From Caenorhabditis remanei (taxonomy: Eukaryota; Nematoda; Chromadorea; Rhabditida; Rhabditidae), in assembly GCF_010183535.1 (NCBI RefSeq), contig NC_071331.1, positions 24,614,001-24,678,000 of the forward strand: a DNA stretch of 64,000 nucleotides, read 5' to 3'. The notes beneath the pieces are model-generated. The model had not been told where the DNA came from and ran no database searches. It saw only the letters and a list, made by a program, of their open reading frames with translations. Shown here piece after piece: positions 13,272 to 25,500 of this stretch (positions are counted from its first letter, which is position 1; each line of letters begins with the position of its first letter). The translations under genes and the position numbers were made by a program.

Positions 13272-13793
13272 AAAATGGCCAAAAAAGCCTTTCTACCCCG
13301 GCCCGCGGTTCATCAACGAACTGCAATCCGGCCCGTATTGGTCACGGAGATAGAACTCGCGGAGATCTACATTTTGGTATATTTTTCAGCTGATCATTTT
13401 GAGTTTGAAGCGCGCTACGCTCCGGCCCGTTTGCAAGTATGGCCATAATTGTACTTTTCTGAACCACAAAATGTTGCTGAATCCAAATATTCGGGTTTGA
13501 CAACGTAAAATTAAGATCTGACGAAGTTACGGTAGTTTTTGAGTCCTCGAATTTTCAGAATTTGAGCCAAAACCCATGAAACTTTTTTTTTTCCAAATTT
13601 TGTCATGCTTATACTTTTCTAAACCGCCTAGACTTTCTGAGTTTATATATTACATCTGTTTTCAAATTTTGTGCAATTTCAGACTGTTTTTTGTAATCAC
13701 CAAAATTAATTTTTGAAAAAATGCCAGAAATATAATACAAGGAGTAGTTATGTATAATAAATACAAAAAATATAATTAAATAATTATTGGAAT
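13272..13793. repeat. Spacer with a dispersed repeat
   Basis: No gene seen. The segment at about 13340-13440 (GAACTCGC-GAGATCTACATTTTGG, then TTTTTCAGCT and TACGCTCCGG) recurs at about 17855-17935 inside a gcy-37 intron, so it is a dispersed repeat next to the satellite edge. The rest is AT-rich 3' flank of gcy-37. Confidence 0.5.
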
Positions 13794-16700
13794 TCACATA
13801 ATTGAGCACACAGTGCTCTCGACATTCGGCTCGCTAACAGAAACTCCACTATCATTGCTCTGAATCGTTTGGAATTTCCGTTTGACAGATCTCAACCGGG
13901 TCAACGCCTTCTTCGTGCGACTCTGCTTGTTCTCAAGGGCGTCTACTACCTGAAAAACGAATAGAACATCCGGATGCACAGACACACATACCGAAATGAT
14001 TTTGAACGCCGCTGCGGTGGCCTCCTGCCATTGAACCGCTCCGTTGTCCGAGTGGAGCTCACGGTAGCCGTCGATACTGTCGTTGGTGGCTGGAAAATGG
14101 TTATTTTTGATTTTTAGAGAATTTGAATAGAATATTCAGAACCTGCAAGTCAAGAGGGTTTAGAAAAGTACAATCATGGCCTGTTTTGGAGTGGTGGCCT
14201 AGAAACCCAAATTTTGAAAAAGTTAGGCCATGTGTCAAAATTAGGTTCATTCGACGCGTCTCAACGTCTTAAAGATTTTTATCTAAGTTTCAAAGCGTAA
14301 AAACAAAGTTCAACAAAGTTATGAAGGTTTGAAGTTGGTGGCCTAGAAACCCAAAAAGTTAGGCCATGAGTCATAACTCACCTTTCTCCCTCTCCACAAT
14401 ATCCCAAACACTGCATTTCTCGTTCTTTTCCAGGAAATGTGTCATTATTTTTGCATTCGGGAGTTCCAGATAACCATTCGCATTGAAGACGAAAATACTT
14501 TTGAGGTGCTTGGTGACCATTCTGAAAATCACAATTATTACTAAGCTTAGCATTATTTATATTTTTAAGCATAGTCTAAAAACTTCTATGAATTTTAAGA
14601 CCAAAATCGAGGGATTTCGTTGAAAAATTAAAAAGTTATAGAATTTCGAAACTTTTCGAAAATCTGAATTTCCAGATTTGGCCTCATAACTCATTCCAAT
14701 ACAGAGCATGACCTTTGAATACTAGATTTTTGAATTCAGCGTGTCAAGACGGTTCAAATGAGTATAATCATGCCCTATTTTGAAATTTAAAAATTTTAGA
14801 CCATTTTATGCACTTTTTGGGCTTAAAACCAATTATTTTCAAAAATATGTCATGATTACACTTTTTTGAACCGTCTTGACCTCCTGAATCTAAAAATTTA
14901 GTTTTCAACCAATTTGAGTAAAATCTGACAAAGTTATGGCAATTTGAAGATGGTGGCCTAGAATCCCAAATTTTCAAAAAACTCGGCCACAGGTCATGAT
15001 TATACTCTTTCGAACCGTCTTGACGTGCTTAAACTGAATTTTGTAGTTATATCTGCTAAAAACTCAACATTTTTTGCAAAATAGCACAGTTTCGTGGCGG
15101 GACCCAAATTTTCCGAAATTTGAACATTTTTCAAAGCCTAGTCATGATTACACTTTTTTGAATTGGCGGATTCTGAAAATCTTCAAACTTACGTTCTAAC
15201 CGAGTTGCTGACTAGAGCCTTTCCGGGTAGACTATGAGAGCATATAGTTTTGGTGATGTTCACCGTGTTTCCAAGAACGCAGAATCTGAAAATTTTAATT
15301 TCGGGTTACTGTACTTATTTCTTCTAGGTACAAACCTTGGTTTCTGTTGACTAACAATTCCAGCCACCACCGGTCCACAATGCACACCAATCCTCAACCG
15401 TACATACTGTCCCAACTTCGGAACTTCCACCTGTCTCGCCTCAAATAACAGACCCAATGCAAGATTCAGACTGTCTTCACAGTGATATTGATTGGCATTT
15501 GGGACACCGCCCACTATCAGATAACTGTCCATTAGAGACAAAACTTTGTACCCTTTGTGTTTCTCGATGATCCGATCGAAACGGTGGAAGAGATCGGTGA
15601 CGAGAGAGATGATCTCTTGAGGGGAACAGTTCACACTGATTGTGAAGAAGTCGGGAATGTCGGTGAAGATTACTGAGCAATCCGAGAATTCTTCTGGAAT
15701 ATGTTTTGTTGAAAAAGACGAAGCGAGTCCTTATCATTCCGAAAAACTTTGAAAATTTCAAAAATGTTGATTTTAGCACAAGTTATAACGGTTAGAAGTT
15801 GATGGCCTAGAATCTCACAGTTTTGAAAAACATGATCATAATTGTACTTATTCGAACCGTCTTAACCTTGCAAATCTAAAATTCTAGTTTTCAAACAGTT
15901 TGGATAAAACCCAACAAACTTATGGCGCTTTAAAGTTAGTGGTCTAGAAACCTAAAATTCGGTTTTGTTTCTGTTGTTTGGGTTTCTAGGTCCTTTGTCG
16001 TCTGGACTGAAATGTTTTCATTTTTCATAAAGATCAGGTTTCCAGCATTCCAATACCATTTGAAAAATTAAAAAAACGTCAATTTTGAGCCAAGTTACGA
16101 CTGTTTGAAGTTGAATCGTTCAATCATCACAGCTTCCCTATGACCCATTTCTCGTTTTTTGAGATTAGGGTTCTGATTGAGTATGATATTTGAATTTAGG
16201 AGGTCAAGACGGTTCGAAAGAGTATAATCATGACCAGTGGCCGAGTTTTTCGAAAATTTGTGATTCTAGGCCACCAACTTCAAAGCGCTATAACTTCGTT
16301 AGATTTTACTCAAACTGGATGAAAACTAAATTTTTAGATTTAGGAGGTCAACACGGTTCGAAAAAGTATACTCATGACATATTTTGGAAAATATTGGGTT
16401 TTAGACCCTAAAGGTGGCTAGAGGGGGTCTAAAACTAAAAATTTTCAAAATAGTGCATGATTATACTCATTTGAACCGCCTTGACACGCTGAACTCAAAA
16501 ATCCAATAATCAAAGCTTATGCTCTGTTCTTGAATGAGTTATGAGGCAAAACCTGGAATATCAGATTTTCGAAAAGTTTCGAAATTCTATAACTTTTTAA
16601 TTTTTCAACGAAATCCTTTGATTTTGGTCTTAAAATTCACAGAATTTCTCTGGCTGTGTTCAAAAATATAAGATCTCTCAATTCTAGGCCACCTTCCAAC

Positions 16701-19700
16701 TCACGCGCTGGCACCGGTTTCGACGCTCTCAATGCCTCTGCAATAACAGGCGGCACAAACTCGAACAACAATCGATCGGTCTGCGTCTTTTTGACCTCCA
16801 ACTCCTCCGTCATCTTCTTCATTTTTTTCATCGTTTCTTCCAGTTTTTTGCTGAAAAATATAAATTAATTAATTCTTATTAAGGGGCTCACTTTAATTCC
16901 ATCTGACAAATTCTCGACTGATTCAACATGACTAGATCTCTGGTGGCGTCGTGCATAGGCATATCGGAAATGTATAACTTGAGGTTCAGGATGTCGCGGA
17001 CCTAAATGTAAAAGCAATTACCTAATTAATTACCTAATTAACCTACCGTAGTAACATGCGGGCTACAAATGAAAATGATGGAATTCCCGTCATTCAACGG
17101 CATCATCTCTCCCTTGAGAACCAGTGGCTGTTGGAATGCCTCAGAAGAGCCTTCTTGCACTTCATTCCGTTTCGAGTGATGTTTTAGTTGGAATATAAAA
17201 AGAGTATTCAGGTAACTCAACACATTTTTATAGGTTAGTTGAATGTCGGATGGTTGGACGAGTTGCATCAAGTCACTCACTTTCAGCGTCTTCTTGTTTT
17301 CAAGTCCGTATTCACGAAGGAGATAGATGCCTGGAACCTCCAATGTATTGAGGTTAAAGGGGGACACAGGTATTCCAAAAATTGAGATTTTTTGACAGTT
17401 TCCAGACCTGGCCCCATGAGACATTTCTCTTTTGCCCAAAATTCTGAGTCGATCCAAATAAAAAGTCTTACCTTTTGAAATACAGGTGTCAGAGCACGCT
17501 CTCAATGTATTTTGAGACCCCTAAGGACGTATAAATGTTTTGAAGGACATCTAAGTGTCTAAACTGGAATAGAGCCGGAGCTACATATTGCTAGTTTACA
17601 GATTTCTAATAAAATGTTGAAGTTCAATCAAAAGTTTTTAAAATGTCACTTTTCTACGTTTCTTTATTGACAATTTCACTTTTTCAAACTCCCAAAGTCT
17701 TTTATCTGAGAAAATTTCAGCCGGGTTGGTTAGGGGTTGAAATGACTGTTAAAACTACATCAAAAACCTCAAAATAATCTTTTCGCGTTTTTTGGAACTT
17801 TATCCCGACCCCACTGCACTTTAACAATCCGCTATCTGGTCGGAAGTAGGTAAAGGATATAGAACTCGCCGAGATCTACATTTTGGTATATTTTTCAGCT
17901 CATAATATTGAGTCTTGAGGGAGTTACGCTCCGGTTTGTAAGGATGAATTATACGCACTGACAAATTACAATGACAAAATTGTCAGTGTACCTTTGTCAG
18001 TGTACTTTGGACTTCTGCATCTTTAAAGACGCATATCTCAAAAGTGGGCAGAGCTATCAAAAAACTTTTAACTAGTAAAATATACAAAATTTCCAGCTGA
18101 TCATTTTTGTAGTTAACCATTATTTGATAGCTCTAAGGTCTGAGGAGATACGGGATTCCTCTAGCTAGACGTTCTTTCAGCAGCTCATGCTCTCTAGCTT
18201 CCAAAAATCTAGCTTTAACGGTGCATATCTCAAAAGAGGAAGGAGCTATCAAAAAATGGTCAACTACAAAAATGTAGTCCTATTCTTGTTCTATAAAATC
18301 AATATAAAATTGGAAAAGAGAACCTCAAGAATAAGTTCGGGACAGGCTTCAGAAGTGAAACATTTAGAATTCGGTTTCTCTGAGTACCGTAATCATCGAA
18401 ACTTGAATCTTATGTCTGTCTGTTCGTCTGTTTATTCAAATTTCCTAATGTGATAAATTTTATGCAAATACAGTACCCTATAATTTTAATCTCCAAGACG
18501 ACTCCACATTTCATAAGCCTCCGCTCTACCCCATCTCCTTAATCATTAATGCTCGCCCTACTCTCCAGTTTGACGTCAAATTGCCCCAGAATTCAAAATT
18601 CAGAATACATTATTCACACCGCCCGAGACGACGACACGCAACCAAAACACCTCCAGACTACTCACCGATATGCTCAATGACCATTTGCTTGTTAAAGCAC
18701 ACATGATACGGGAAGATGTTCTTGAAGTCGCGGAGACCGACGAGCATTTGCGAGGACTGAAATAAGAACTGCCGTAAATCTACAAGAGCCCCCGTAAATC
18801 TACCCCAACTTACAATACTAAAAATTGGCGTAGACTCTTGAGCTTTATTATTCCGGAACTTATAGAACAAGCGTTTTCCTTTCCGATGGTTGTCATCAGG
18901 CTCCACCGAGAATATCACGTGTTCCACCATTCCGGATTTACGTCTTTCCTGGTTACGCTCCAGCATACTAACCTGGAAAATTAAAAATTGGAGTTTTCGG
19001 GAAAAAATACAAAAAATTCCAAAAAAATCGGTGCAAAATGAAAGATTTTGAGGGATTTTAAAAATGAGTCTGGCGCGCCTCAAGCGCGTTTTCCTTTTTG
19101 TTTAGGCTACCGTATTCCTACACCGTTTAACATAAAATTTTGACAGAAAAACATTTTTTCATAAAATTTTAACAATTCCAGTAAAACACCATTCAAAAAC
19201 ACTCCTTTTAAGCCCTTTTAGGTTGGCTGGCGCACCTTTGACGCGTTTTCTCTTAGGAGTACTGTAACGCTTCTCCTGACTCAATTTTTTTGCGAAAAAA
19301 ATTTAGAAATTGTATTTTGAGGGTTTTAACGTAAAAAAACTTTAAAAAACCAACACTTTTAACACTGAAAACTGATAAAATAGATTGTCTGGGGCACCTT
19401 GACGCGTTTTCTCTAGGGGTACTGTAACTACAGTATACCTGCATTTTTGAACTCAAATTTTATGGGGAAAACGTATTTAACGATGATAAGCAAAAAAATT
19501 AAAACAGAAGAAATTTTTATCCCTAAAACAGTCCTAAAACTTAAAAACCAGATTGCCAGGCGCGCCTTCGGCGCGTTTTCAAATGTTCAAGCTAAAAACA
19601 CCGAATTTGAGCAATTTTAAACTAGTTTTCTACGAAAAATTCAATAAAATTACTCTCACCATTTTTAAATCATTATATTTCTCTCTTTTTCCACATTTTC

Positions 19701-21214
19701 CCTACCTTGACTTCCATTTCGAAAAGAGTCCTGGCAGTCTTCCTGACCAACCCCTTCACAATTGGGAATAGTCCTTGTCGGAACGAGAAATAATGCAATT
19801 TGAGACCGGACTCTCCGAATGGTTCACACTGAAACGTTGGACCCTTCATTTCGGATTTGAATGCGATTTGGTCGATGAAGTAGTGCATACTGTTCAAGTT
19901 GTCGAGGAACTCCTGGAATTTTGGAATATTGGGGTGGAAAACTGTTAAAATTTGATTTTTAGAGAATTTGAGTAAAATATTTGGAATTAGCAAATCAAGA
20001 CGGTTCAGAAAAGTACAATCATGCCATATTTTAAAAATGTTCAAATTTTGGGTCTTGACACGAAAACTCGAATTCACAAAACCTATCGTAACTCAGTCAA
20101 ATTCGGCGCAAACTTTGTGAAATATATATTTTTGGAATCAGCAAATAAAGACAATTCAGAAAAGTATAATCATGGCCTGTTTTGGAGTGGTGGCCTAGAA
20201 ATACAAATTTTGAAAAAGTTAGGCCATGGATCGAAATTGTGTTCATTCGACGCGTCTTAACGTGTTAAAAGTTTCAATCAAAGTTACAAAGTCTGAAAAT
20301 GAATTTTAACAAAGTTATGAAGGTTTGAAGGTTCGAGGCCTTGAAACTCCAAATTTGAAAAAGTTAGGCCATGGGTCATGATTATACTCTTTCAAACCGT
20401 CTTGGCCTCCTGAATTCAAATATCATACGATTTTAGGTACCTGAAGATTATTAGCCATACAGAAGAGCATCTTCTGCCATCCGGTTTCACACGCATGAGT
20501 AATCAGAAATTCTCCATACATCTCCCACATATCATCCACGGAGAGTCCTGAAAAATTAAATTATTCAATTCCATTTTTTCGACACCCACTCACCCAAAAC
20601 CGAAGCGGCCACTCTGAAAATCCGCATGGTCTCTGTGTCATCATAATAACATTGGATATCAAATTGAACGTCTTCTGTGTAGCCGGCCTTCCGGAGAATC
20701 TCTTCGAGCACTTCTGGTCCATACTTTCGAAGAATCAGTTGAGACACGCACACGTGTGTCCAACCGATCTGGAAAATGGTAAGAATTCAGGGTGAAATTT
20801 ACAAAAACTGTGAATTTTTCAGATTCCAAAATTTCAGAAAAGTCTAAGAAACTTTTCTCGCAATTCTGGTTCTCCTGGAGCTGTTCGGGGTGGGTCATCG
20901 TTATATTTTAGAAAATTCCACAAAAACTACCGTAACCCTGTCAGATTTGGCGCAAACTCAGTGAAACATATATTTTTGAAATCAGCAAATCAAGACGGTT
21001 AAGAAAAATATAATCATGGCGTGATTTGGAGTGGTGGCCTAGAAATACAAATTTTGAAAAAGTTAGGCCATGTGTCAATAAAGATTTTTATCTAAGTTTC
21101 AAAGCCTAAAAACGATATTCAACAAAGTTATGAAGGTTTGAAGGTTAGTGGCCTAGAAACCCAAGTTTACATAAAGTTAGGCCATGGATCTTTCTGAATT
21201 TCCCAACTCACCAT
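13794..21214 (-). CDS. gcy-37: Atypical soluble guanylate cyclase with H-NOX domain (GCY-37-like)
   Basis: Makes cGMP from GTP; the worm atypical family binds heme and responds to oxygen in sensory neurons (family knowledge). Exons on the minus strand: 21214-21212, 20769-20594, 20547-20441, 19912-19706, 18972-18814, 18756-18666, 17330-17047, 17001-16892, 16850-16705, 15693-15336, 15285-15193, 14521-14382, 14089-13992, 13949-13794. Predicted length is about 708 residues, the family's usual size. The H-NOX domain spans about 1-185, with the heme-ligand His at about 105 (NSMHYF) and a YxSxR motif at about 136-140. A linker with a coiled-coil-like KKLEETMKKMKKM stretch precedes the cyclase domain (about 428-620), which has the metal Asp in VIFTDIPDF, then LRIGVHCGPVVAGIV and GNTVN. 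The C-terminus is basic and ends in CSIM, a CaaX box. Oddity: joining the ATG-only first exon to exon 2 leaves the frame out by one base (see findings). All other junctions are in phase. The symbol rests on sequence character and the test-1 neighbour. Confidence 0.87.
18040..18330. repeat. Dispersed unit with AGCTATCAAAAA and CAACTACAAAAATG, intron copy
   Basis: One of a family of short inverted units built from GATAGCTCCGCCCACTTTTG, AGCTATCAAAAAGTTGTCAA and ACTACAAAAATG. Other copies are near 25.83-25.93, 27.2-27.48, 34.03-34.38, 40.33-40.53 and 52.0-52.1 kb. Here two half-units face each other inside a gcy-37 intron. Confidence 0.6.
19070..19580. repeat. Dispersed GGCGCGCC...GGCGCG hairpin units in a gcy-37 intron
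   Basis: Four related short units at about 19072, 19228, 19392 and 19556 follow the form CTGGCGCGCCTTCGGCGCG then TTTTC. The most intact copies fold as CGCGCC-TTC-GGCGCG hairpins. The same family recurs at about 22755-23200, 35240, 36228, 39902, 40067, 40967, 41076, 44262, 44330 and 61565. Confidence 0.6.
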
Positions 21215-22560
21215 CTTATGAAGTAGTGACTAGTAGTAGTAGTATATTTTACGAAATATTCAGATGTAAGAAACCTTGTCACCTCACAGAAATGATAGAA
21301 ATGAAGTCTCCTCGACACACATTTTCCCTCCTCTGGTGACTATCAAATATGCACCGACACGCGACCGAAATTCAGAAGAAGAAGAAGACGTCGGAAAAGT
21401 AGAAGACGTCCAGTGGAGAGGGATATCATGATTAATCATCTATCATGTTGACATTTATCATCGAAGATATGGGAAGGTATGTAAAGATGAAAAACGTCAT
21501 GCTTGCGAAATATATACTAGGAGAGGGAAGGGGAAAAAATAGCCTAGAAATTCAAATTCTGGAAAAATCGGTCGGTATGATATTTCTCTGAAAAGCGCTG
21601 ATTCCAACTATATAAATTTCATGGTTATCAGATAAAAATAGAGAGCGTTGTGGCCTAGAAACCCAAATTTTGAAAAAGTTAGGCCATGGACCAAAATTGT
21701 GTTCATTCAAACCGTCTCGACGTGCTTAAGTTTTTTATCTAAGTTTCAAAACCTAAAAATGAAATTCAACGAAGTTATGAGAATTTGAAGCTGGTGGCCT
21801 AGAAACCCAAATTTTCGAAAAACTCGGCCACCGGTCATGACTATACTCTTTCGAACCGTCTTGACTTCTTGAATCGAAAAATCTAAGTTTCAGCCTGTCT
21901 GAGAGAAATCTGACAAAGTTATAGCGATTTGCAGTTGGTGGCCTAGAAACACAAATTTTCGACAAATTTGGCCATTGGCCATGTTTATACTCTTCCGAAC
22001 CGTCTTGACCTCCTAAGTTCAAATATCATAATCAATCAGAGCCCAGATCCAAAAAAGTATCAGGGGTCTTAGAAAAGCTGTGATGACTGAACAATTCATC
22101 TTCAAACAGTTGTAACTCGGCTCAAAGTTGGTATTTTTGACATTTTTTGAATTTTTTTGAAAAGTGTATCAGAATCCTATAAACCTGATCTGCATGAAAA
22201 TCAAAACAAATTGGTCTAGGCGACAAATGGCCTAGAAACTGGCACAATTTTTTTGCAAATCTTCTTCTCCCCGATTTTTCCAATAATTCAAAGATAGAGG
22301 TCATCTCCCTCTCTCCACTATTCCAGTCCATTCCGTCCCGAGAGCAACAGCTGCCTGGCACCTTTTACACATGTTGTGTGATAGGCTCGAGACACTGAGA
22401 GAGATAGTACATGACATATGAGAGACGCAGACAAAAACTGATGTGTCACCAAGAGCGAGAAGATTCTCGGGGCTCCTTTCTTCAATCGTAAAGTGTCCCT
22501 CCGTTGATTCACTTCTTCCCCAACGTCGATTATCGATCGGGAATCCATTCTCCTCCAGCG
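21215..22560. other. Shared upstream region of gcy-37 and test-1, with dispersed repeats
   Basis: About 1.35 kb separates the two divergent start codons, so both promoters should lie here. Single-copy-looking sequence is at about 21215-21530 and 22270-22560. Between them are dispersed units of the GGTGGCCTAGAAACCCAAA and GAACCGTCTTGAC types (about 21640-22030). I could not identify a specific regulatory site with confidence. Confidence 0.4.
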
Positions 22561-25500
22561 ATGAGAATCCTATTGGCAGTGTTGCTCTGCCACGTGGCAT
22601 GGGCTACTGTAATCGTTGTGCCAGGAGATGATGACGGTAAGATTCTGCGCAAAAAGTTATTGGGGAAGGTGAAAATCTCAAAAAATTCGAAAATTTCTGA
22701 AAATTTTCGGTCAGAAATGACTTTTTTCCAATGATAAACATATATAAGAAAACGCGCTGAAGGCGCCCCAGCCTCCGTTTATAAATTGTTTTTTAATTGT
22801 CTAACTGGTGTTACATCAGCTTCACTTAGAATCTGTTTTTGAAATTCTATTGGCTGGCGCGCCTTCGGCGCGTTTCCTCAAGCATGAATGTCATTTCACG
22901 AAAAACGCGTCCAACGCGCCCCAGATAAGTGTATTTTTGAAAATTTAAAATGTTCTTTAGACGCCTCGAGACATTTTCTATAGAAAAACGCATTTTTGAA
23001 AACTCTCCTGATTCTGGGGCGCCTTGGGCGCGATAATCTCAAAAAACGAGACTCTCAAGGAAGAACGCGTCCAAGGCGCGCCAGCCAAGTGTATTTTTGA
23101 AGTTTTGAAATATTCATTAGACGCCATAAGGCATTTACTATAGTTAGAACTTATTTTTGAAAACGTTTTGAATTCCTGACTGGGGCGCCTTGGGCGCGTT
23201 TCTTTTTTCGAAAATTTCGGTTTCAATGAGTTCACAATCCAAATCTTCAGATTTTAACATTTTTTGCTCAAAATGTTTATGTTTTCAACCAATTTTTCAG
23301 TCGAATGGTGCGCCCAAGCAAAGTGTACCGAAAGCCAGATGTGTATCATGATTCAGGAGACTCAGGAGGTTCAGTGTATGCCACCACAGCAGGCGTAAGT
23401 GGACATTTTTTTTGTTGTTATTGACTCCGCATAGTTGTAACATTTGCGCTCCACCGAAACAATTTTTTTGATTTCGGTAGAGCGTGGTTGTAAGAATGAG
23501 AAAATGCATGTGTTGTTGATTTCAGTATGGAATTCGTCAAGATTCACGCATCGAGACAACAAGGAGGAAGCCAGGTGAGCCTAGGGGTACTATAGGGATG
23601 GTCACGTAAATCTACATCCCGTAAGTCCACACGCTTCCGTAAATCTACACTGCGTAAATCCACAGGTTCACGTAAATCTACTCCCCGTAAATCTGCATGT
23701 TCACGTAAATCTACACCCCGTAAATATACACGTTCACGTAAATCCACACCTCCAAAATTTCCCCCCAGATTTTTTGTACTTTATCCCCCTACCGCCCTAT
23801 TCCCCATCGCTTTCCCCCCGATGACACGCTTTTCTAGAACCGTAAAAAGGCATAGAATTCCGCTTAAGAGAAGGGTACTGATTTACGACAAGACAATTAA
23901 AAGTCGACCACCCATTAAGGAAATAGGAATAGAGGGAGTGGGTATTGTATTGGTTTAGTGTGATTTATTTATGTATGTACACGGCTATTTGTCAATGATC
24001 GGGGAATGATCAAAAAAGAGAAAATTCTAGAACATGAGGAATTTCTGGAGGAAAAATGAGAAAAATCGGACACAAATGAGGAGTTTTAGAGCCCAAACGA
24101 GCTAGGTGTGAATTTACGGAGCGTTTTGTGAATTTACGGAGCTTGAAAGTTAAACATGTAGATTCACAAGGCCTTGTGGGCATTTACGGTGCTTTTTGTA
24201 GGTTTTCAGAGTTCAGATGAAAATTTACGGGCTACAATGTAGAATTACGAGGCCTTGTGGGGTTTTACAAAGTTTCATGTAGATTTACAGGGCTTCCACA
24301 TTAATTTTTACAGTGATTTTCGTAGATTCTCAATTTTCAGACCGCTCAAATCAAGACACGCGCCGATACCACCCCAGTCAAGGCTCATCAAACTCGTAAG
24401 CAACATTTTCAGAGAAATTATTTTATTAGTAACCCGAATCAATCAACATTTCTATATTCACAACACCGATTCAACATAAAATTCGCGAGATCATTTTCAA
24501 AAAGTTTTGAGGAGTTTGCAGACTGCACTCGCAGCGAGCTGATGCGTATGGGAGGACGTCTTGTCAAGTGGTTTAAGGATATTCATTCCGCCGAGGCCGG
24601 CACGGATCGTACCATGAAGTGTGAGTATTCAGATGACTTGGGGCGTAGTGGAGTTTTGGGAAGTGGAGGAGGTGGAGGCGTTGATGGCTTCCTGAAAATG
24701 AAATTTTGGAATTTTTGAAAAAAAAAGACTTTTGGGGCTAGGCTCCCTTAAGACCCTTAAGGAATCCCTTAAAAATACATTTAGGCTTAGGCTTAAGAAT
24801 TTTCATCTGTCTGTCTGTCTGGATGTCTGTCCGTCCGGATGTCCGTCAGATCGTTGAGCAACACCTTAGGCTTAATCAGACCATTAAGGAGACATGTAGG
24901 CTTAGGCTTAAGAATTTTCATCATCTTGTCTGTCTGTCTGTCCGGTTGTCCGTCATATCGTCAAGCCTAAGAAAACCCTTAGGCTTAAGCAGTACGGTAA
25001 TTAGAAATTTAGGCTTAGGCTTAACAATTTTCATCTGTCTGTCTGTCTGTCTGGATGTCTATCTGTCCAGATTTCCGTCAGATCGTCGAGCCTAAGAAAA
25101 CCCTTAGGTTTAACCAAACCTTTGAGTAGACTTTTAGGCTTAGGCTTAACAATTTTCATCATCTTGTCTGTCTGTCTGTCCGGATGTCTATCTGTCCAGA
25201 TTTCCGTCAGATCGTCGAGCCTAAGAAAACCCTTAGGTTTAACCAAACCTTTGAGTAGACTTTTAGGCTTAGGCTTAACAATTTTCATCATCTTGTCTGT
25301 CTGTCTGTCCGGATGTCCGGCACATCCTTGGGAGGAAACTTAGGCTTAACCAAACCTTTAAAGAGACTTTTAGGCTTAGGCTTAAGAATTTCCATCTGTC
25401 TGTCTGGTCGGATGTCCAGATGTCCGTGTATGTATTTTTTCTTCAACATGAGGAGAGCCTCTGATCCTAAGCAGACCCTTAGGCTCAACATTTTTTATCT

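Noticed and set aside
17038..17505. N-terminal extension MRACSDTCISK... of the 17.0-17.3 kb gcy-37 exon
   Set aside because: The extension is a dispersed repeat in the intron; the exon begins at 17330 after GAGGTTCCAG, in phase with the preceding exon.
20659..20898. Frame MTHPEQLQENQNCEK as an alternative gcy-37 start
   Set aside because: It runs through the intron and enters exon 2 in a frame different from the H-NOX frame, so it cannot supply the N-terminus.
23544..23747. Frame coding DLRERVYLRGVDLRE repeats
   Set aside because: Translation of the CGTAAATCTACA minisatellite; unit-length artefact.
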